A DNA stretch of 25,118 bases from Oscillospiraceae bacterium (GTDB lineage Bacteria > Bacillota > Clostridia > Oscillospirales > Oscillospiraceae), in assembly GCA_017458025.1 (NCBI GenBank), contig JAFTGG010000161.1, positions 1-25,118 on the forward strand, in the 5' to 3' direction. Numbering within the stretch: position 1 is the stretch's first letter; the number at the start of each line of letters is the position of its first letter. Under the pieces are notes generated by a model. The model was not told where the DNA came from and ran no database searches. It saw only the letters and a program-made list of their open reading frames with translations. Positions 1 through 7,572 of this stretch are shown here, in pieces. The translations under genes and the position numbers were made by a program.

Positions 1-1
1 C

Positions 2-175
2 TTCGCCATCAACTATGGGCAGAATCAGAACCACAGTGACATCGTAAACGTCTGTGTGATTGTGCTGTTGGCGGTGACGTTTGTGCTGCAGACGGTGGGG
101 AATACCCTTGCAAAACGGACGACGAATCGAAGCCTTTTTCTGATTCGCAGAGGCAACGGAGGAAAAACAATATGA
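2..175 (+). CDS. MetI-like ABC transporter permease, C-terminal end (partial)
   Basis: The window opens inside a gene whose last 57 residues are readable, beginning FAINYGQNQNHSDIV and ending at the TGA at 173-175. The visible part is a loop with an INYG segment, one hydrophobic helix (VCVIVLLAVTFVLQTVG) and a basic tail starting LAKRTTNR. This resembles the C-terminus of methionine-type (MetI) ABC permeases, where a YG-containing loop precedes a last helix ending in a G[ND]xLA+R pattern. The stop overlaps the ATG of the M20 gene as ATGA, so the two are translationally coupled. The role would be the membrane channel of a methionine or small-peptide importer. Only the tail is visible, so the family call is an inference; the open frame and the overlap are seen directly. 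Confidence 0.6.
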   Translation, partial: FAINYGQNQNHSDIVNVCVIVLLAVTFVLQTVGNTLAKRTTNRSLFLIRRGNGGKTI

Positions 176-1362
176 GTGCACGCGACGTTATCATAAACTA
201 TGTTGACCGGCAGGATCCGATCTACCGGCAGATTGCGCTGGATATTCACGCAAGGCCGGAGGTGAGCAACTACGAGTTCTTCGCCTGTGAGACCCTTTCC
301 GAGCAGATGAAAAAAGAGGGCTTTGACGTGAAGGTGGATGTTGCCGGCCACAGAACGGGTTTTACGGCTGTTTACAAATCAGCAAAACCGGGCCCGGTGC
401 TCTGCTTCCTGGCAGAATTTGACGCGCTGAATGGCATCGGCCACGCCTGCGGGCACAACGCGCACGGCTCGATGGCGGTGCTGGCGGCGCTCGCGATGGC
501 TGAGCTGCGGGATCGCTTTCAGGGCACGGTGTACGTCTTCGGCACGCCCGCAGAGGAGGCCAACGGCGCGAAGCTCGGCATGTCCGCCGGCGGCGCGTTC
601 GACGATTTGTCCCTCGCCATCATGATCCACACCTGGAGCGGCGGCAAAAGCATCGCCGACATGGATCTTTTGAGCATGCGGCAGTACGTCATGGAGTTCC
701 GCGGCAAGGAAGCCCACGCGGTAGCGGGCCCCTGGGAGGGCCACAGCGCGCTCGCGGCGGCGCGGAAGTTCCTGGACCTCGTGGACGCGCGGCGCGAGTG
801 CTTCACGCCGGATATCTTCGTCAACTCCGTTATCACAAACGGCGGCGCGCAGCCGAATATCCTGCCCGGTCTGGTGGAGCTGCGCTGCGAGTTCCGCACG
901 GGTTCCATGTCGGGCCTCGAAAAGCTTGACGAGATCGTGCTCAAGTGCGCCAACGCCGCGGCGATGGCGCTCGACTGCGAGGTGAGCTGGAAGAAGGCGT
1001 TCGAGGACTTCGCGGACATGGTCCGTGTCCCCGAGCTGGAGCAGGAGGCTGTCCGTGTGCTGCACGCGCTCGGCCAGGCGACGGCGGAGGTGCAGCGCGC
1101 AAGCGGCTCGTCGGACATCGGCAACACCAGCTACCGCTGCCCGTCGATCCAGCCGATGCTCTCCATCTGCGACACGTTCCACGCGCTGCACACGCCGGAG
1201 CACCGCGACTCGACCATCGAGCCCAAAGCGCACGAGGCGATCGCCGTCGGCGCAAGGCTCATCGCCTCGATGGTATTCCGCACGCTGACGGACGAGACAT
1301 TCCGGGAGTCGGTTTATCGCTCGTTCCTTGAGCAGAGAAAGCGCAAAACGGGCGTGAATTGA
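172..1362 (+). CDS. M20 family amidohydrolase / dipeptidase (AbgB/PM20D2-like)
   Basis: A 396-residue zinc amidohydrolase expected to cleave amide bonds of N-acyl amino acids, dipeptides or p-aminobenzoyl-glutamate in the cytosol. Visible motifs are AEFDAL (D84), HACGHNAHG (residues 91-99, metal ligands plus Cys) and GTPAEEANGAK (catalytic and metal glutamates E128/E129), then H153. These fit subfamily M20D and its AbgB/PM20D2 branch better than ArgE or DapE. The lid domain occupies roughly residues 165-285. Length is normal. GGAGG at 158-162 supports the ATG at 172, which overlaps the stop of the MetI-like permease. Lying between that permease and a YfcC carrier, it probably processes an imported amino-acid conjugate. 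The substrate cannot be read from sequence. Confidence 0.9.
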   Translation: MSARDVIINYVDRQDPIYRQIALDIHARPEVSNYEFFACETLSEQMKKEGFDVKVDVAGHRTGFTAVYKSAKPGPVLCFLAEFDALNGIGHACGHNAHGSMAVLAALAMAELRDRFQGTVYVFGTPAEEANGAKLGMSAGGAFDDLSLAIMIHTWSGGKSIADMDLLSMRQYVMEFRGKEAHAVAGPWEGHSALAAARKFLDLVDARRECFTPDIFVNSVITNGGAQPNILPGLVELRCEFRTGSMSGLEKLDEIVLKCANAAAMALDCEVSWKKAFEDFADMVRVPELEQEAVRVLHALGQATAEVQRASGSSDIGNTSYRCPSIQPMLSICDTFHALHTPEHRDSTIEPKAHEAIAVGARLIASMVFRTLTDETFRESVYRSFLEQRKRKTGVN

Positions 1363-1392
1363 TAGAAAGCTCATTATAAGGAGGAGAAACGC

Positions 1393-2802
1393 ATGAGCAA
1401 CAGTCCCTTGACAGAGAAGAAACGGTTCGCGCTGCCGCACATTTTCGTGCTGCTGTTCGCGATCATCGTCCTGTGCACGATCCTGACGTGGGTCCTGCCC
1501 GCGGGCGAGTTTGACCGCGAGGTCAACGCGGCGGGGCGCACGGTCGCCGTGGCGGGCACCTACCACACGGTCGAATCCAGCCCCGTGGGGATCTTCTCGA
1601 TGTTCCAGCAGATCTACCTCGGCTTCTGCAATGCCGCCGAAGTGGTCTTCTTCGTGTTCATTTCCTACGCTTCGATCAGCATCATCATTCACAGCGGCTG
1701 CTTCAACGGCCTCGTGGCGTTTCTGCTGAAGGTCTTCAAGGGCAAGAGCCGCGCCGCGATCATTCCCATCTTCATGGCGCTGATAGGCATCGCGTCCTCG
1801 ACCATCGGCCTGTTTGAGGAGTGGTTCCCGTTCATTCCGGTCTTTGCCGGCATCGCCGTCGCGATGGGCTACGACGCGGTCGTCGGCCTCGCCATCGTGG
1901 CGTTGGGCGCCGGTATGGGCTACTCGGGCGCCTGCCTGAACCCGTTCACCGTCGGCGTCGCGCAGGGCATCGCGGAGGTGCCGCTGACCTCGGGCATGGG
2001 CTTCCGTATCTTCTGCCACTTCTGCATGTGGGTCGTGGCGTCCATTCTGGTGACGCGCTATGCGATGAAGGTACAGGCCGATCCCACCAAGAGCCTGGTC
2101 TACGGCGAGACCGAGCTTGACTTCGGCATGGACGAGGAAAGCGTGCAGAACTCGAAGTTCGGCGTCCGCGAAAAGCTGGTGCTCCTGATCCTGCTGCTCG
2201 GCATCGTCGCGGTCGTCTACGGCTGCAAGGTCTACGGCTGGTACTTCCAGGAGCTTTCCGCCGTGTTCATGATCATGGGTATTCTGAGCGCGATCGTCAT
2301 GGGCTACAAGCCCAACGAAATCGGCAAGAAGTTCGAGGACGGCTTTACCAACGTGGCGATGGCGTGCATGATGATCGGCCTTGCCCGCGGTATCCTGATG
2401 GTCCTGACGGCGGGCAACATCATCGACACCGTCGTGTACGGCCTGTCCCTGCCGCTGGCGAAGCTGCCGGCATGGCTGTGCGGCGTGGCGATGCTCATTA
2501 TGCAGACGCTGCTCAACTTCCTGATCCCGTCCGGCTCCGGTCAGGCGGCGACGTCCATGCCGATCATGGCGCCGATGGCGGACCTGCTCGGCATCACCCG
2601 CGATACCGCAGTGCTCGCGTTCCAATTCGGCGACGGCCTTTCCAACGTCGTCTGGCCGACCGCCTTCCCCGCGGTTATGGCAGGCATGGCGGGCTTCAAG
2701 GTCGACAAGTGGTGGAAGTTCATCTTCCCGATCTTCGGTTGGCTTCTGCTCGTGCAGGCGGTCCTCATGGTGGTCGCGGTCACGACCGGCTTCGGCGCGT
2801 AA
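1393..2802 (+). CDS. YfcC family membrane carrier
   Basis: A 469-residue integral membrane protein of the YfcC/DcuC/ArcD group, related to anaerobic C4-dicarboxylate and basic amino-acid exchangers. It starts with a short basic N-terminus, a first helix near residues 16-36 (IFVLLFAIIVLCTILTWVLP) and a PAGEF motif. Family landmarks include LNPFTVGVAQGIA (~176-188), a second re-entrant-like segment LIPSGSGQAATSMPIMAP (~377-394) and GDGLSNVVWPT (~416-426). About ten to twelve membrane segments are expected. AGGAGG ends a few bases before the ATG, and the gap to the M20 gene is 30 bp, so they are co-transcribed. The carrier probably imports the amidohydrolase substrate or exchanges its product. 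The transported compound is unknown. Confidence 0.9.
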   Translation: MSNSPLTEKKRFALPHIFVLLFAIIVLCTILTWVLPAGEFDREVNAAGRTVAVAGTYHTVESSPVGIFSMFQQIYLGFCNAAEVVFFVFISYASISIIIHSGCFNGLVAFLLKVFKGKSRAAIIPIFMALIGIASSTIGLFEEWFPFIPVFAGIAVAMGYDAVVGLAIVALGAGMGYSGACLNPFTVGVAQGIAEVPLTSGMGFRIFCHFCMWVVASILVTRYAMKVQADPTKSLVYGETELDFGMDEESVQNSKFGVREKLVLLILLLGIVAVVYGCKVYGWYFQELSAVFMIMGILSAIVMGYKPNEIGKKFEDGFTNVAMACMMIGLARGILMVLTAGNIIDTVVYGLSLPLAKLPAWLCGVAMLIMQTLLNFLIPSGSGQAATSMPIMAPMADLLGITRDTAVLAFQFGDGLSNVVWPTAFPAVMAGMAGFKVDKWWKFIFPIFGWLLLVQAVLMVVAVTTGFGA

Positions 2803-2826
2803 GCGCAGTCCGTGCAAAAATAAATG

Positions 2827-2856
2827 GGAGGTCCCACTTCGGCGGGGCCTCCTTTA
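2827..2856 (+). terminator. Intrinsic terminator after the YfcC gene
   Basis: GGAGGTCCC pairs with GGGGCCTCC (nine pairs, one G-T) around an eight-base loop and is followed by TTTAT. It lies 25 bp after the YfcC stop and should end the MetI-M20-YfcC transcript. The T tract is short. Confidence 0.75.
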
Positions 2857-2952
2857 TAATGCGGCGGGGCGGCCCTCCCCGTCAAAGCGTACCTCGCGCA
2901 TCGCGGATGTTCTGCTCCGCAGGAGGCAGGCATAGGCACACGCAGCCGATAG

Positions 2953-2984
2953 AAAAACGACGCTTGACCGACGCGCCGTTTTTT
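2953..2984 (+). terminator. Possible second intrinsic terminator
   Basis: AAAAACGACGC pairs with GCGCCGTTTTT across a nine-base loop with one A-C mismatch and ends in a run of six T. It may be a back-up terminator for the upstream operon. The A/T symmetry would let it work in either direction. Confidence 0.5.
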
Positions 2985-3046
2985 GTGTAAAAAGCGGAAA
3001 GCCGCTCAAGTGCCGACCTCGCGGCGGATTTCCGGTTTTTGGAGCG

Positions 3047-3070
3047 TGTGCTCCCAAATGTGCTCCCAAA
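3047..3070. repeat. Tandem 12-bp duplication near tRNA-Arg
   Basis: TGTGCTCCCAAA occurs twice head to tail without a mismatch, about 75 bp from the 3' end of the tRNA gene. On the minus strand it would encode LGAHLGAH if translated. Its function is unknown. Confidence 0.7.
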
Positions 3071-3105
3071 GAATTTCCGCTCTCGCGAAATGCCTTGAAA
3101 AGCAC

Positions 3106-3145
3106 AAAAAACTCTTGATTTTCAACCGAAAACCAAGAGTTTTTT
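3106..3145 (-). terminator. Intrinsic terminator of tRNA-Arg (bidirectional)
   Basis: On the minus strand AAAAAACTCTTGGTTTTC pairs with GAAAATCAAGAGTTTTTT, with one G-T pair and a four-base loop. It begins at the encoded CCA end of the tRNA and ends in six T. The A/T flanks make it symmetrical, so it could also stop transcription on the plus strand. Confidence 0.85.
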
Positions 3146-3221
3146 GGTACGCCGTGAGGGATTCGAACCCCCGGCCTTCTGGTCCGTAGCCAGACGCTCT
3201 ATCCAGCTGAGCTAACGGCGC
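3145..3221 (-). tRNA. tRNA-Arg (anticodon ACG)
   Basis: On the minus strand the acceptor arm GCGCCGT pairs with ACGGCGT. The D arm is GCTC/GAGC, the anticodon stem TCTGG/CCAGA encloses the loop CTACGGA, and the T arm GGGGG/CCCTC (one G-T pair) encloses the loop TTCGAAT. The anticodon is ACG, so the tRNA reads CGU and, after inosine modification, CGC and CGA. The discriminator is A and the CCA end is encoded at 3145-3147. A promoter lies just upstream and a strong terminator directly downstream, so it is a single-gene transcript. Confidence 0.97.
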
Positions 3222-3244
3222 GTGTCCTCGCGGATAGCTTTGAT

Positions 3245-3273
3245 AATATAGCACATCATACGGCAAAATGCAA
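3245..3273 (-). promoter_or_regulatory. Promoter of tRNA-Arg
   Basis: TTGCAT and TATATT are separated by 17 bp on the minus strand, with the -10 box 24 bp upstream of the first base of the mature tRNA. Confidence 0.75.
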
Positions 3274-3316
3274 GAGGGAATTTCATTTTTTTGCAAAAAC
3301 TTCTGCACATTGCGAA

Positions 3317-3345
3317 TTGCAATCCGAAAATGCATCGTGTATAAC
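3317..3345 (+). promoter_or_regulatory. Promoter of the BMP-domain gene
   Basis: TTGCAA and TATAAC with a 17-bp spacer end 41 bp before the chosen start codon of the BMP-domain gene. The promoter is divergent from the tRNA promoter about 45 bp away. Confidence 0.6.
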
Positions 3346-3386
3346 GGGTGCACGATCCAACGATATTTCCCAAAGGTGGTTTTGAT

Positions 3387-5336
3387 ATGAGCAGACAGGA
3401 AGCCGCAACACAATATGCCGAAGCGCTGAAGACCGGCCGCAAAACCTATAAAGATCGTGTCCTGCGCGGGCAATATCCGTACCCGCAGGCGCTCGATGAA
3501 ATTCTCGACGACACGATGTCGGCCGGACAGGTCGATCTCGGACTGCTGGAGATCCCGACGGACCGCATAACCGGCACCAAGACACAGGGACGGCGCGACG
3601 CGTTCGCCGCCGACTTTATGCCGCTCATGCCGCAAAACAGCGAGTTCGCGACGAAGTGGATCACGCTGTGCGCCGCGCATCTGAGCGACGAGGGAATCCG
3701 CGAGCCGGTGCGCTGCTTTGAATACCTCGGGCGCTTCTATGTGCAGGAGGGCAACAAGCGTGTCAGCGTGCTCAAGAGCTACGGCGCGGCGTCTATTCCC
3801 GCGCATGTAACGCGCATTGTGCCCGCGTGGTCGGCGGAGCCCGCCGTCCGCGCCTACTACGATTTCATGCATGCCTATCAGCTGGCGGGACTTTATCAGG
3901 TGCAGTTCAGCCGCGAGGGCCGCTTCGCAAAGCTGCAATCAGCGCTCGGCCATGAGCCGGAGCACGTCTGGAACGAGGCGGAACGCCGGAGCTTTCTCAC
4001 CGGCTATTGGGCATTTGAAAAAGCGTTCCGCAAGCTCGGCGGCGAAAAGCTCGGCGTCACCGTGGCCGACGCGATGCTGGTGTTTTTAAAAGTCTATACC
4101 TTTGAGCAGCTTCGGGCAATGCCCGTATCGGAACTGAACAAGGCGCTCGGCGCCGTGTGGGCGGACGTGCGCGTTTCGGCGCAGGGCGAGTCCGTCGCCG
4201 TCAGCACAGAGGCGCAGGAGCCGGACGCGGAACCGGGCGTCATCAGCCGCATCGTCAAGACCGTCTTCCCCGGGCGGCTGCAGCTCGCGTTTGTCAGCGA
4301 CCGCCTTCCCGAGAAAAGCGATTGGGCGCAGGCGCATGACCTCGGGCGGCAATATGTCGAGGCGGTGATGGGCGAGCGCGTGGTCTGCCGCACCTATTAC
4401 GGCGCGCACAATCCCGAGGCGGTGATGGAGGAGGCGGTACGCGACGGCGCGCAGGTTGTCTTCGGCACCACGCCGTCGCTGATCGGCGCGTGCCGCAAGC
4501 TCGCCGCGGCGCACCCCGACGTGCGGGTGCTGAGCTGCTCCATTTCCATGCCCTATACGGGCGTGCGCACCTACTACAGCCGCATCTACGAGGGCAAATT
4601 CGTCACCGGCGCCATTGCCGGCGCGCTCTGCCGCGGCGATACCATCGGCTATGTCGCGAGCAATCCGATCCTTGGCGTGCCCGCCGCCATCAACGCGTTC
4701 GCCCTCGGCGCGCAGTTGACAAATCCGAACGCTAAGATCAGGCTCTGCTGGTCCTGCGTGGACGAGCACGCGATGGACACGCTGGCAAAGAGCGGCGCGC
4801 CGCTCATCTCCAACCGCGACGTGCCGACGCCCGACCGCATGTGCGAACCGTGGGGGCTGTGCGCTGTGACGGACGGCGGTTATCGCGCCGTCGCCTCCCC
4901 CTATTGGCATTGGGGCAAGGTGTACGAAAAGCTCGTGCGCGGTATCCTGAGCGGCAGCATGGACGCAATGAGCGCCGACGGCGGCCGCGCGGTCAATTAT
5001 TGGTGGGGCATGCGCAGCGGCGCCATCGGCGTGCTGATCGACGACGCGCTGCCCGCGGGCGCGCGACATCTGGCGAATCTCCTTTGCCGCGGCGTTGCCG
5101 ACGGCTCGATCCTGCCGTTCGAGCGCGCCATTCGCTCGCAGGACGGAACGCTGCGCAGCGACGGGACGCACTTCTTCCCGCCGGAGGAGATCCTGCGCAT
5201 GGATTGGCTCGCCGAGAACGTCGAGGGCGCGCTGCCCGAGTACGGCGAGCTTCTGCCCATGTCGCGGGGCATCGTACGCCTGCAGGGTGTCTATCGCGAC
5301 TGTATCCCGCCGGAAAAGGAGGATACGATCCTGTGA
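3387..5336 (+). CDS. Cytosolic BMP-domain (substrate-binding fold) protein with ParB-like N-terminal segment
   Basis: A 649-residue protein. The ATG at 3387 is chosen because AAGGTGG at 3373-3379 lies seven bases before it; an upstream in-frame ATG at 3348 has no ribosome site. Residues ~50-140 carry a conserved-looking block with YVQEGNKRVSVLK (~119-131), which resembles the ParB/sulfiredoxin-like EGNKR motif. Residues ~296-570 resemble the periplasmic BMP/PnrA nucleoside-binding fold (LAFVSDRLPEKSDWA, then GKFVTGAIAGAL and GYVASNPILGVPAAINAF). No signal peptide, lipobox or membrane helix is seen, so the binding domain should face the cytosol and may act as an intracellular sensor. The stop overlaps the GTG of the metallophosphoesterase gene. 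The domain calls come from motif memory; the ligand is unknown. Confidence 0.8.
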   Translation: MSRQEAATQYAEALKTGRKTYKDRVLRGQYPYPQALDEILDDTMSAGQVDLGLLEIPTDRITGTKTQGRRDAFAADFMPLMPQNSEFATKWITLCAAHLSDEGIREPVRCFEYLGRFYVQEGNKRVSVLKSYGAASIPAHVTRIVPAWSAEPAVRAYYDFMHAYQLAGLYQVQFSREGRFAKLQSALGHEPEHVWNEAERRSFLTGYWAFEKAFRKLGGEKLGVTVADAMLVFLKVYTFEQLRAMPVSELNKALGAVWADVRVSAQGESVAVSTEAQEPDAEPGVISRIVKTVFPGRLQLAFVSDRLPEKSDWAQAHDLGRQYVEAVMGERVVCRTYYGAHNPEAVMEEAVRDGAQVVFGTTPSLIGACRKLAAAHPDVRVLSCSISMPYTGVRTYYSRIYEGKFVTGAIAGALCRGDTIGYVASNPILGVPAAINAFALGAQLTNPNAKIRLCWSCVDEHAMDTLAKSGAPLISNRDVPTPDRMCEPWGLCAVTDGGYRAVASPYWHWGKVYEKLVRGILSGSMDAMSADGGRAVNYWWGMRSGAIGVLIDDALPAGARHLANLLCRGVADGSILPFERAIRSQDGTLRSDGTHFFPPEEILRMDWLAENVEGALPEYGELLPMSRGIVRLQGVYRDCIPPEKEDTIL

Positions 5337-5923
5337 AAATACTTCTCCTCTCTGACGTGGAAAGCAGGGCGCTTTGGGACTGCTACCGGCCCGGGCGGCT
5401 GGACGGGATCGACCTGATCCTCTCCTGCGGAGATCTGAAGGCGGACTACCTCTCGTTCCTCGTGACGATGGCAAACGTACCGCTGCTCTATGTCCACGGC
5501 AATCACGACGCTTCCTACGCCAAGTTCCCTCCTGAGGGCTGCGAATGTGTCGACGGGAAGCTCGTCACCGTAAACGGCCTGCGGATCCTCGGCCTCGGCG
5601 GGAGCATGCGCTACAACGGCGGCGCGCACCAATACACCGAGCGCCAGATGGCATGGCGGCTGATGGGGCTTTGGCCGAAGCTCCTGCTCGCCGGCGGCGC
5701 GGACATTGTGTTGACCCACGCGCCCGCCCGCGGCGTCGGCGACGCGGACGACCCCGCCCACCGCGGCTTTGCGTGCTTCCGCAGGCTGCTGGACACGTTC
5801 CGCCCCGGATACCTCGTTCACGGGCACGTCCATATGAACTACGGCGCAAACGTCCCGCGCGTGCTCACATACGGGGAGACCACGGTCATCAACGCCTTTG
5901 AACGATATATTCTGGAAATTTAA
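5333..5923 (+). CDS. Metallophosphoesterase (calcineurin-like)
   Basis: A 196-residue protein read from GTG at 5333, overlapping the preceding stop as GTGA, with AAAAGGAGG about ten bases upstream. Motifs of the calcineurin-like fold appear in order: an N-terminal LLLSDVE (a variant of the usual DxH block, with E in place of H), SCGDLKADYL (~33-42), VHGNHDASY (~52-60), THAPARGVGD (~130-139) and HGHVHMNYG (~166-174). It probably hydrolyses a phosphomonoester or phosphodiester in the cytosol using two metal ions. Tight coupling to the BMP-domain gene suggests that the two proteins act together, perhaps sensing and hydrolysing a nucleotide-like compound. The substrate is unknown. No clear terminator follows the gene. 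Confidence 0.85.
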   Translation: MKILLLSDVESRALWDCYRPGRLDGIDLILSCGDLKADYLSFLVTMANVPLLYVHGNHDASYAKFPPEGCECVDGKLVTVNGLRILGLGGSMRYNGGAHQYTERQMAWRLMGLWPKLLLAGGADIVLTHAPARGVGDADDPAHRGFACFRRLLDTFRPGYLVHGHVHMNYGANVPRVLTYGETTVINAFERYILEI

Positions 5924-5934
5924 AAATCTGTTCA

Positions 5935-5962
5935 TTGATTTTTTGTAAAAATGAGATATAAT
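5935..5962 (+). promoter_or_regulatory. Promoter of the VTT-to-GtrA operon
   Basis: TTGATT and a perfect TATAAT with a 16-bp spacer lie 30 bp upstream of the first start codon of the four-gene membrane and lipid operon. Confidence 0.75.
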
Positions 5963-5992
5963 GGCTGTTCGTCAGAATGAAGGAACAAGGAG

Positions 5993-6676
5993 ATGAACGC
6001 GCGGGCCATGAAGCACGACAGATTGGGCAAGGCGCTTCGTATCCTTGCCATCGCCGCATGGACGGGCATCATTCTCTTTGCCCTTTTGCACCGGCGGGAC
6101 TTTACGCTGGACGGTATTCTCAGCTATACGCCGGAGAGTCCGCCGCTCGCGTTCGCCGTGCTGATGGTGCTGTTCGCGCTCAAGAGCCTGACCGTCGTGT
6201 TTTACGCGGGCGCGCTCTACGCCGCCGGAGGCGTGCTGTTTCCGCTGCCCGTTGCGATCGCGGCGGGGCTCTGCGGCACGCTCGTCATGGCGCTGATCCC
6301 CTACTTTCTCGCGCGGCGCCTCGGCGCGGCGCGGGCGGACGAGCTGCGCGCGAAGTACCCGAAGCTCGGGGAATTTGAACGGATCCGCAGCCGCAACGGC
6401 TTTGCTTTCGTGGTGGTGCTGCGCTGCGTCAACGTCATCAACTTCGATATCGGCAGTATGTACTGCGGCGCGGTGCGTCAGGCCCTTCCGACGTTTCTCG
6501 CGGGGAGCCTTGCCGGCAAGCTCGTCGATATCGTCATGTGGTCGGTCATGGGCGCGACGCTCGACGAGCGGGACCCCGTCCCGTTCCTCATCGCGCTCGC
6601 CATCGACCTGACCATTGCCCTCGCCGTGGTGCTGTGGGTAAAAAAGCAAAATAAAGAGGAGAACGATACGCTATGA
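5993..6676 (+). CDS. TVP38/TMEM64 (VTT domain) membrane protein
   Basis: A 227-residue polytopic protein of the VTT/SNARE-associated family, related to DedA-type proteins that move lipids or lipid carriers across the membrane. It has an N-terminal helix (~15-35), a helix around 50-72, a glycine-rich segment AAGGVLFPLPVAIAAG, an amphipathic region, and the late motif RCVNVINFDIGSMYCGAV followed by FLAGSLAGKLVDI, where family members carry R..P/N..and G...G. It ends with another helix and a basic tail. GAAGGAA at 5979-5985 suits the ATG at 5993; a second ATG at 6008 is possible. The stop overlaps the next start as ATGA. The exact substrate is unknown. Confidence 0.85.
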   Translation: MNARAMKHDRLGKALRILAIAAWTGIILFALLHRRDFTLDGILSYTPESPPLAFAVLMVLFALKSLTVVFYAGALYAAGGVLFPLPVAIAAGLCGTLVMALIPYFLARRLGAARADELRAKYPKLGEFERIRSRNGFAFVVVLRCVNVINFDIGSMYCGAVRQALPTFLAGSLAGKLVDIVMWSVMGATLDERDPVPFLIALAIDLTIALAVVLWVKKQNKEENDTL

Positions 6677-7536
6677 AGAAAAAGTGGGGAGACCGGCGCG
6701 ACGCAACGCTTCTGCGCGACATCGACTCGATGCACTACATCATGCCCCTGATGTATCCCAACCGCTGCGACAACGAGGCGTTCATTTCCGAACGCATCGA
6801 CCTGACCAACGTCAACAAGTACTTAGAGAAGAAAAACGCGGACGATCCGGAGTACAGGTACAACATTTTCCAGATTATCGTCACCGCGGTGCTCAAGACC
6901 ATCACGCTGCGCCCGCAGCTCAACCGCTTCATCGCGAACTATAACCTCTACCAGCGCGACAGCGTGTCGGCGGCGTTCACGATCAAGAAGATCTTTACCG
7001 ACGAGGGCGACGAGGCGCTGGCGTTTCTCCGCGCCAAGCCCTCTGACAATATCGACTCGATCCACGACGAGATCTACCGTCAGGTGTCCTATGTCCGCAA
7101 CGAGGGCAAGGACCCGTCCACCGAGGGCATGGACATGCTGCAAAAAATCCCTCTGGTTTTCAAAAAGAGCATCGGCGTCACCGCGCGTTTTCTGGATCGC
7201 CACGGCTGGATGCCGCGCTCGCTCATCGAAACCGACCCGTACCAATCCTCGGTCGTGCTGGCGAACCTCGGAAGCATCAAGCTGCACTCGGGCTACCATC
7301 ACCTCACGAATTGGGGCACGACGTCGGTATTCTGCATCATCGGCGAGAAGAAGCCCCGCCGCTTTGAACTCGGCGACGGCACGACGGAGCTGCGCGACAG
7401 CATCGACATCGGCCTGACCATAGACGAGCGCATCTCCGACGGGTTCTACTGCTCCCGCGCGGTGCGCCTGCTCAAGACGCTGCTGGAGAATCCCGAGCTG
7501 CTCGAACTGCCGCTCGAAGAAAAAGTGGAATATTGA
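6673..7536 (+). CDS. 2-oxoacid dehydrogenase E2/CAT-fold acyltransferase-like protein, catalytic His absent
   Basis: A 287-residue stand-alone protein resembling the catalytic core of E2 acyltransferases and chloramphenicol acetyltransferase. There is no lipoyl or E1/E3-binding domain. Fold landmarks are FQIIVTAVLKTITLRPQLN near residues 56-74, a central VLANLGSIKLHSGYHH block, and the C-terminal stretch IDERISDGFYCSRAVRLLK. The last corresponds to the active-site HRxxDG motif, but the catalytic histidine is glutamate here. Either the protein is not a conventional acyltransferase, or the active site has been rebuilt. The ATG overlaps the VTT stop, with GAGGAG upstream. Its neighbours suggest a link to lipid or envelope chemistry rather than to a dehydrogenase complex. 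Confidence 0.8.
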   Translation: MKKKWGDRRDATLLRDIDSMHYIMPLMYPNRCDNEAFISERIDLTNVNKYLEKKNADDPEYRYNIFQIIVTAVLKTITLRPQLNRFIANYNLYQRDSVSAAFTIKKIFTDEGDEALAFLRAKPSDNIDSIHDEIYRQVSYVRNEGKDPSTEGMDMLQKIPLVFKKSIGVTARFLDRHGWMPRSLIETDPYQSSVVLANLGSIKLHSGYHHLTNWGTTSVFCIIGEKKPRRFELGDGTTELRDSIDIGLTIDERISDGFYCSRAVRLLKTLLENPELLELPLEEKVEY

Positions 7537-7572
7537 TTCTTTTATCAGGCATTACGGTCATACTGTCATATC

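Larger units (their letters stand above)
2857..3105. other. Intergenic stretch without a convincing gene
   Basis: About 250 bp between the YfcC terminator and the tRNA terminator. Short open frames exist on both strands, but none has a ribosome site or a recognisable domain. The stretch contains a second terminator-like hairpin (2953-2984) and a perfect tandem 12-bp duplication (3047-3070). It could be the scar of an element once integrated next to the tRNA, but no integrase domain can be read. Confidence 0.5.

Noticed and set aside
379..2817. A long antisense open frame across the M20 and YfcC genes
   Set aside because: It is rich in Arg, His, Asp and Glu with no domain, which is typical of the reverse frame of GC-rich codons, and it crosses the boundary of two well-supported genes.
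3006..3938. A minus-strand open frame running through the tRNA-Arg gene, and a short plus-strand frame ending in RDSNPRPSGP
   Set aside because: Both translate a tRNA gene; the RDSNPRP ending is a well-known artefact of reading tRNA genes as protein.
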